64,000 nucleotides of DNA from Rubrobacter marinus (GTDB lineage: Bacteria > Actinomycetota > Rubrobacteria > Rubrobacterales > Rubrobacteraceae): positions 1,054,001 to 1,118,000 of the forward strand of contig NZ_CP045121.1 of NCBI RefSeq assembly GCF_011492965.1, read 5' to 3'. The notes under the pieces were generated by a model. It did not search any database and was not told the origin of the DNA. It worked only from the letters and a program-made list of their open reading frames with translations. Of this stretch, positions 55,244 through 64,000 are shown piece by piece. How positions within the stretch are numbered: position 1 is the stretch's first letter; the number at the start of each line of letters is the position of its first letter. The translations under genes and the position numbers were made by a program.

Positions 55244-55925
55244 GAGGCTCTTGGAACAGAAGCAGAGGATAGATCAGGAGAGGCTCTACGGCCCCCGCGA
55301 GGCGCTGGAGCTTCTCAAGGAGCTCGAGGGCGCCAAGTTCGACGAGAGCGTCGAGGTGCACGTCAACCTGAACGTCGACCCCAGAAGGGCCGACCAGATG
55401 GTCCGCGGCACGCTCATGCTCCCGAACGGGACGGGCAAGGTTCGCCGCGTGGCCGTCTTCGCCGAGGGCGAGAACGCCCGGGAGGCCGAGGAGGCCGGGG
55501 CGGATATCGTGGGCTCCGAGGACCTCGCGGCGCGCGTCCAGAACGAGAACTTCCTGGACTTCGACGTCGCGGTCGCGACGCCGGACCAGATGCGGGTCGT
55601 CGGTAGGCTCGGCCAGATTCTCGGCCCCCGCGGGCTCATGCCGAACCCGAAGAGCGGGACGGTCACGCCGAACGTCGCTCGCGCGGTCGAGGACATCAAG
55701 AAGGGCAAGATCGAGTACCGGGTCGACCGGTACGGGATCATCCACGGCATCATCGGCAAGAAGTCCTTCGACCTCGACAGCCTGGTGCAGAACTACTTCG
55801 CCATGCGCGACGAGCTGCAGCGGGTGCGCCCCGCCCCGGTGAAGGGTCGTTACTTCAAGTCCATCGTCGTCACGACCACGATGGGCCCGTCGATCAAGGT
55901 TGACCCCGCGGTCGAGAGGGAGTAA
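55236..55925 (+). CDS. rplA: 50S ribosomal protein L1
   Basis: A 229-aa protein forming the L1 stalk. Signatures are [36 protein letters not shown], the RNA-contacting [18 protein letters not shown] (near residue 128) and a C-terminal [21 protein letters not shown] 55236 overlaps rplK. Confidence 0.96.
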   Translation: MAKRLLEQKQRIDQERLYGPREALELLKELEGAKFDESVEVHVNLNVDPRRADQMVRGTLMLPNGTGKVRRVAVFAEGENAREAEEAGADIVGSEDLAARVQNENFLDFDVAVATPDQMRVVGRLGQILGPRGLMPNPKSGTVTPNVARAVEDIKKGKIEYRVDRYGIIHGIIGKKSFDLDSLVQNYFAMRDELQRVRPAPVKGRYFKSIVVTTTMGPSIKVDPAVERE

Positions 55926-55931
55926 CATCTC

Positions 55932-56090
55932 GCCGCGTAAAAGCACGAGCAACGTAGACCAGAGACAACCGGGATCCGCGAGGATTTAAACGAACACCCG
56001 GTCGAGGTCGCAAGAGATCCTAGAGCTGTCAAAGCCCGGGTGCCCTTGCGGCCCCGGGGCTTTCTATGTCTCTCCGAAAGTAGAGGAGGC
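55932..56090 (+). ncRNA. L10 leader (rplJ autoregulatory mRNA leader)
   Basis: The 168-nt gap between rplA and rplJ is the position of the L10 leader, where the L10(L12)4 complex binds its mRNA. It holds paired segments around 55955-56025 and ends in a terminator-like hairpin at 56031-56063, consistent with attenuation. Confidence 0.65.
56031..56063 (+). terminator. Attenuator hairpin in the L10 leader
   Basis: AAAGCCCGGG (56031-56040) pairs with CCCCGGGGCTTT (56052-56063), followed by TCTATGT, before the rplJ ribosome-binding site (GGAGGCGAG). Confidence 0.65.
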
Positions 56091-56093
56091 GAG

Positions 56094-56609
56094 GTGAAGA
56101 GAGAAGACAAGGCGCGCGTGATCGAGGAGCTGACCGAGAAGCTTCGCGGCAGCTCGGTGGTGCTCGTGGACTTCAAGGGCATGAACGTGGCCCAGAGCAC
56201 CCGGCTTCGGGCGCGCAGCCGCGAGGCCGGCGTGGACTTCGTCGTGGCGAAGAACACCCTGGCCCAGAGGGCGGCTAATGAGGCCGGCGTCGAGGGGCTG
56301 GACGAGTTCCTCGTGGGGCCGACGGCGCTCGCGTTCTCGGACGACCCGGTGGCGAGCGCGAAGCTCATGGCCGAGTTCGCCGACGACATCGAGGCTTTCG
56401 AGCTCAAGGGCGGGCTCCTCGACGGTGGCCGCGTTATGGGCTCCGACGACGTGGTCGCCCTGAGCAAGCTCCCCGGTAGGGAGCAGCTTCTCGCGCAGCT
56501 TCTCGGCGCGATCCAGGCGCCGGTGGCCGGGCTGGTGACGGTCCTGAACGCGCCGCTGAGGAACCTGGCGGTCGTCCTGAACGGGGTGGCCGAGCAGAAG
56601 CAGCAGTAG
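56094..56609 (+). CDS. rplJ: 50S ribosomal protein L10
   Basis: A 171-aa protein anchoring L12 dimers. It has a VVLVDFKGMNVAQSTRLRAR N-terminal rRNA-binding region and a LAQLLGAIQAPVAGLVTVLN helix, with a C-terminal L12-binding helix. GTG 56094 has GGAGGCGAG just upstream; an upstream extension of the frame runs into the leader hairpin and is rejected. Confidence 0.95.
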   Translation: MKREDKARVIEELTEKLRGSSVVLVDFKGMNVAQSTRLRARSREAGVDFVVAKNTLAQRAANEAGVEGLDEFLVGPTALAFSDDPVASAKLMAEFADDIEAFELKGGLLDGGRVMGSDDVVALSKLPGREQLLAQLLGAIQAPVAGLVTVLNAPLRNLAVVLNGVAEQKQQ

Positions 56610-56652
56610 CAGGCAGTAGGCAAACAGCAGCAGAGCAACAGGAGGAAAGAAA

Positions 56653-57039
56653 GTGGCACTAAGCAACCAGGAGATTCTGGACGCGATCAAGGAGAAGTCG
56701 GTTCTCGAGGTCTCCGAGCTCGTGAAGATGTTCGAGGAGGAGTTCGGTGTCTCCGCGGCGGCCTTCGCGGCGGCCCCGGCGGCGGGCGCGGCGGCCGGTG
56801 ACGGCGCTGCGGCGGCCGAGGAGGAGCAGACCGAGTTCGACGTCGTGCTCACCGGCGCGGGCGACAAGAAGATCCAGGTCATCAAGGAGGTGCGCGCCGC
56901 CACGGGCCTGGGCCTCAAGGAGGCGAAGGCCCTCGTGGACGACGCCCCGAACCCGGTCAAGGAAGGCCTCTCGCGCGAGGACGCCGAGGCCCTCAGGGAC
57001 AAGCTCACCGAGGCCGGCGCGAGCGTCGAGCTCAAGTAG
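56653..57039 (+). CDS. rplL: 50S ribosomal protein L7/L12
   Basis: A 128-aa protein with the N-terminal dimerisation helix ([20 protein letters not shown]), an Ala-rich hinge (residues 32-55) and the factor-binding C-terminal domain ([35 protein letters not shown]). GTG 56653 follows AGGAGGAAAGAAA. A strong terminator follows, partly separating it from rpoB. Confidence 0.96.
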   Translation: MALSNQEILDAIKEKSVLEVSELVKMFEEEFGVSAAAFAAAPAAGAAAGDGAAAAEEEQTEFDVVLTGAGDKKIQVIKEVRAATGLGLKEAKALVDDAPNPVKEGLSREDAEALRDKLTEAGASVELK

Positions 57040-57084
57040 CTCCCGCAGTATCTCCGGCGGCCGCTACCGGTCGCCGAGGCACGG

Positions 57085-57116
57085 GGGCGCCCCTACCACA
57101 CACGGTAGGGGCGCCC
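57085..57116 (+). terminator. Terminator after rplL
   Basis: A perfect 13-bp stem (57085-57097 with 57104-57116) with loop ACACAC, 45 nt past the rplL stop, followed by TTCGCTTG. Confidence 0.75.
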
Positions 57117-57230
57117 TTCGCTTGCGCGGCGCCTTCCATACTTACGGGTTGTCGATTGCGCCGTACGATGCTAGACTTCCGCGCGTCGACCCCCGAGGCC
57201 GGCGCCAATAAAATTTTGATTACGGATGTC

Positions 57231-57259
57231 TTGACTTACCCGGGTTGGGAGGGTAAGAT
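57231..57259 (+). promoter_or_regulatory. Promoter of rpoBC
   Basis: -35 TTGACT (57231-57236), 17-bp spacer, -10 TAAGAT (57254-57259), giving a leader of about 48 nt. Confidence 0.8.
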
Positions 57260-57313
57260 ATTCGCTTGCGTGTTATACCGTTCTTCAACAATTATCCCCG
57301 GAGGAGAACTGAT

Positions 57314-60682
<3,369 letters not shown>

Positions 60683-60779
60683 GGCGAGGTCGAGCGGGGC
60701 GGCGACAGGCTTACCGAGTCGTCGCCGTCCCGCATGAGGGACGTTTGCCACAGGGTTTTACAGAGAGGAACTATAGAGC

Positions 60780-64000
<3,221 letters not shown>

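Overview
The window is a high-GC bacterial chromosome segment from the Actinobacteria, most likely a Rubrobacter-like lineage. The evidence is the gene order tilS-hpt-ftsH-folP-folB-folK-coaX-(greA)-lysS-clpC-radA-disA-carD-ispD-ispF-gltX-cysS-rlmB, an NDMA-type alcohol dehydrogenase of the kind described from Rubrobacter, class I lysyl-tRNA synthetase, CarD, an initiator tRNA with a C1-U72 mismatch, and several genes that appear to be leaderless. Species identity cannot be settled from the sequence alone.

Layout. 1-1682 (minus): rhodanese-type sulfurtransferase and SufU iron-sulfur scaffold. 2133-6562 (plus): ychF, then a GrdB/PrdB-family reductase subunit with an in-frame UGA at the catalytic Cys/Sec position (candidate selenoprotein), a DUF6391 membrane protein and a thioredoxin/NHL-repeat protein. 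6661-11462: mixed accessory genes (Gfo/Idh/MocA oxidoreductase, MESH1-like HD hydrolase, DUF429, Imm50-like, DUF4268, DUF5872). 11766-14860: alcohol dehydrogenase, MoxR ATPase and VWA protein. 15104-18689 (minus): methyltransferase, a 53-aa small gene, YdhR-like monooxygenase, and a receiver/thioredoxin/thioredoxin-reductase fusion that lacks the expected catalytic residues. 19179-27106: two PAS/GAF sensor kinases with response regulators. 27191-28479: NUDIX gene, small zinc ribbon, membrane-anchored coiled coil, initiator tRNA.

From 28798 to the right end is a housekeeping block. It covers tRNA modification, purine salvage and protein quality control (tilS-hpt-ftsH), folate and CoA synthesis (folP-folB-folK-coaX), transcription fidelity and lysyl-tRNA (greA, lysS), ClpC, DNA repair and c-di-AMP (radA-disA), CarD, isoprenoids (ispD-ispF), aminoacyl-tRNA synthesis (gltX, cysS), rRNA methylation and an NYN nuclease. 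It continues through a Thr-Tyr-Thr-Met tRNA cluster with tuf, rpmG, tRNA-Trp, secE-nusG, rplKA, rplJL with an L10 leader, and rpoB-rpoC; rpoC runs off the right edge. The order joins the actinobacterial and Firmicutes arrangements.

A data caution: about nine genes, including essential ones (tuf, gltX, ispD, carD, tilS, folK), are split by frame changes that almost all have the polarity of one missing base at a G/C run. These look like homopolymer undercalls, so those genes are annotated as single stitched CDSs. The in-frame UGA at 3622 is a different kind of event, because no frame change accompanies it. Many apparent long open frames on the opposite strand are GC-bias shadows and are omitted.
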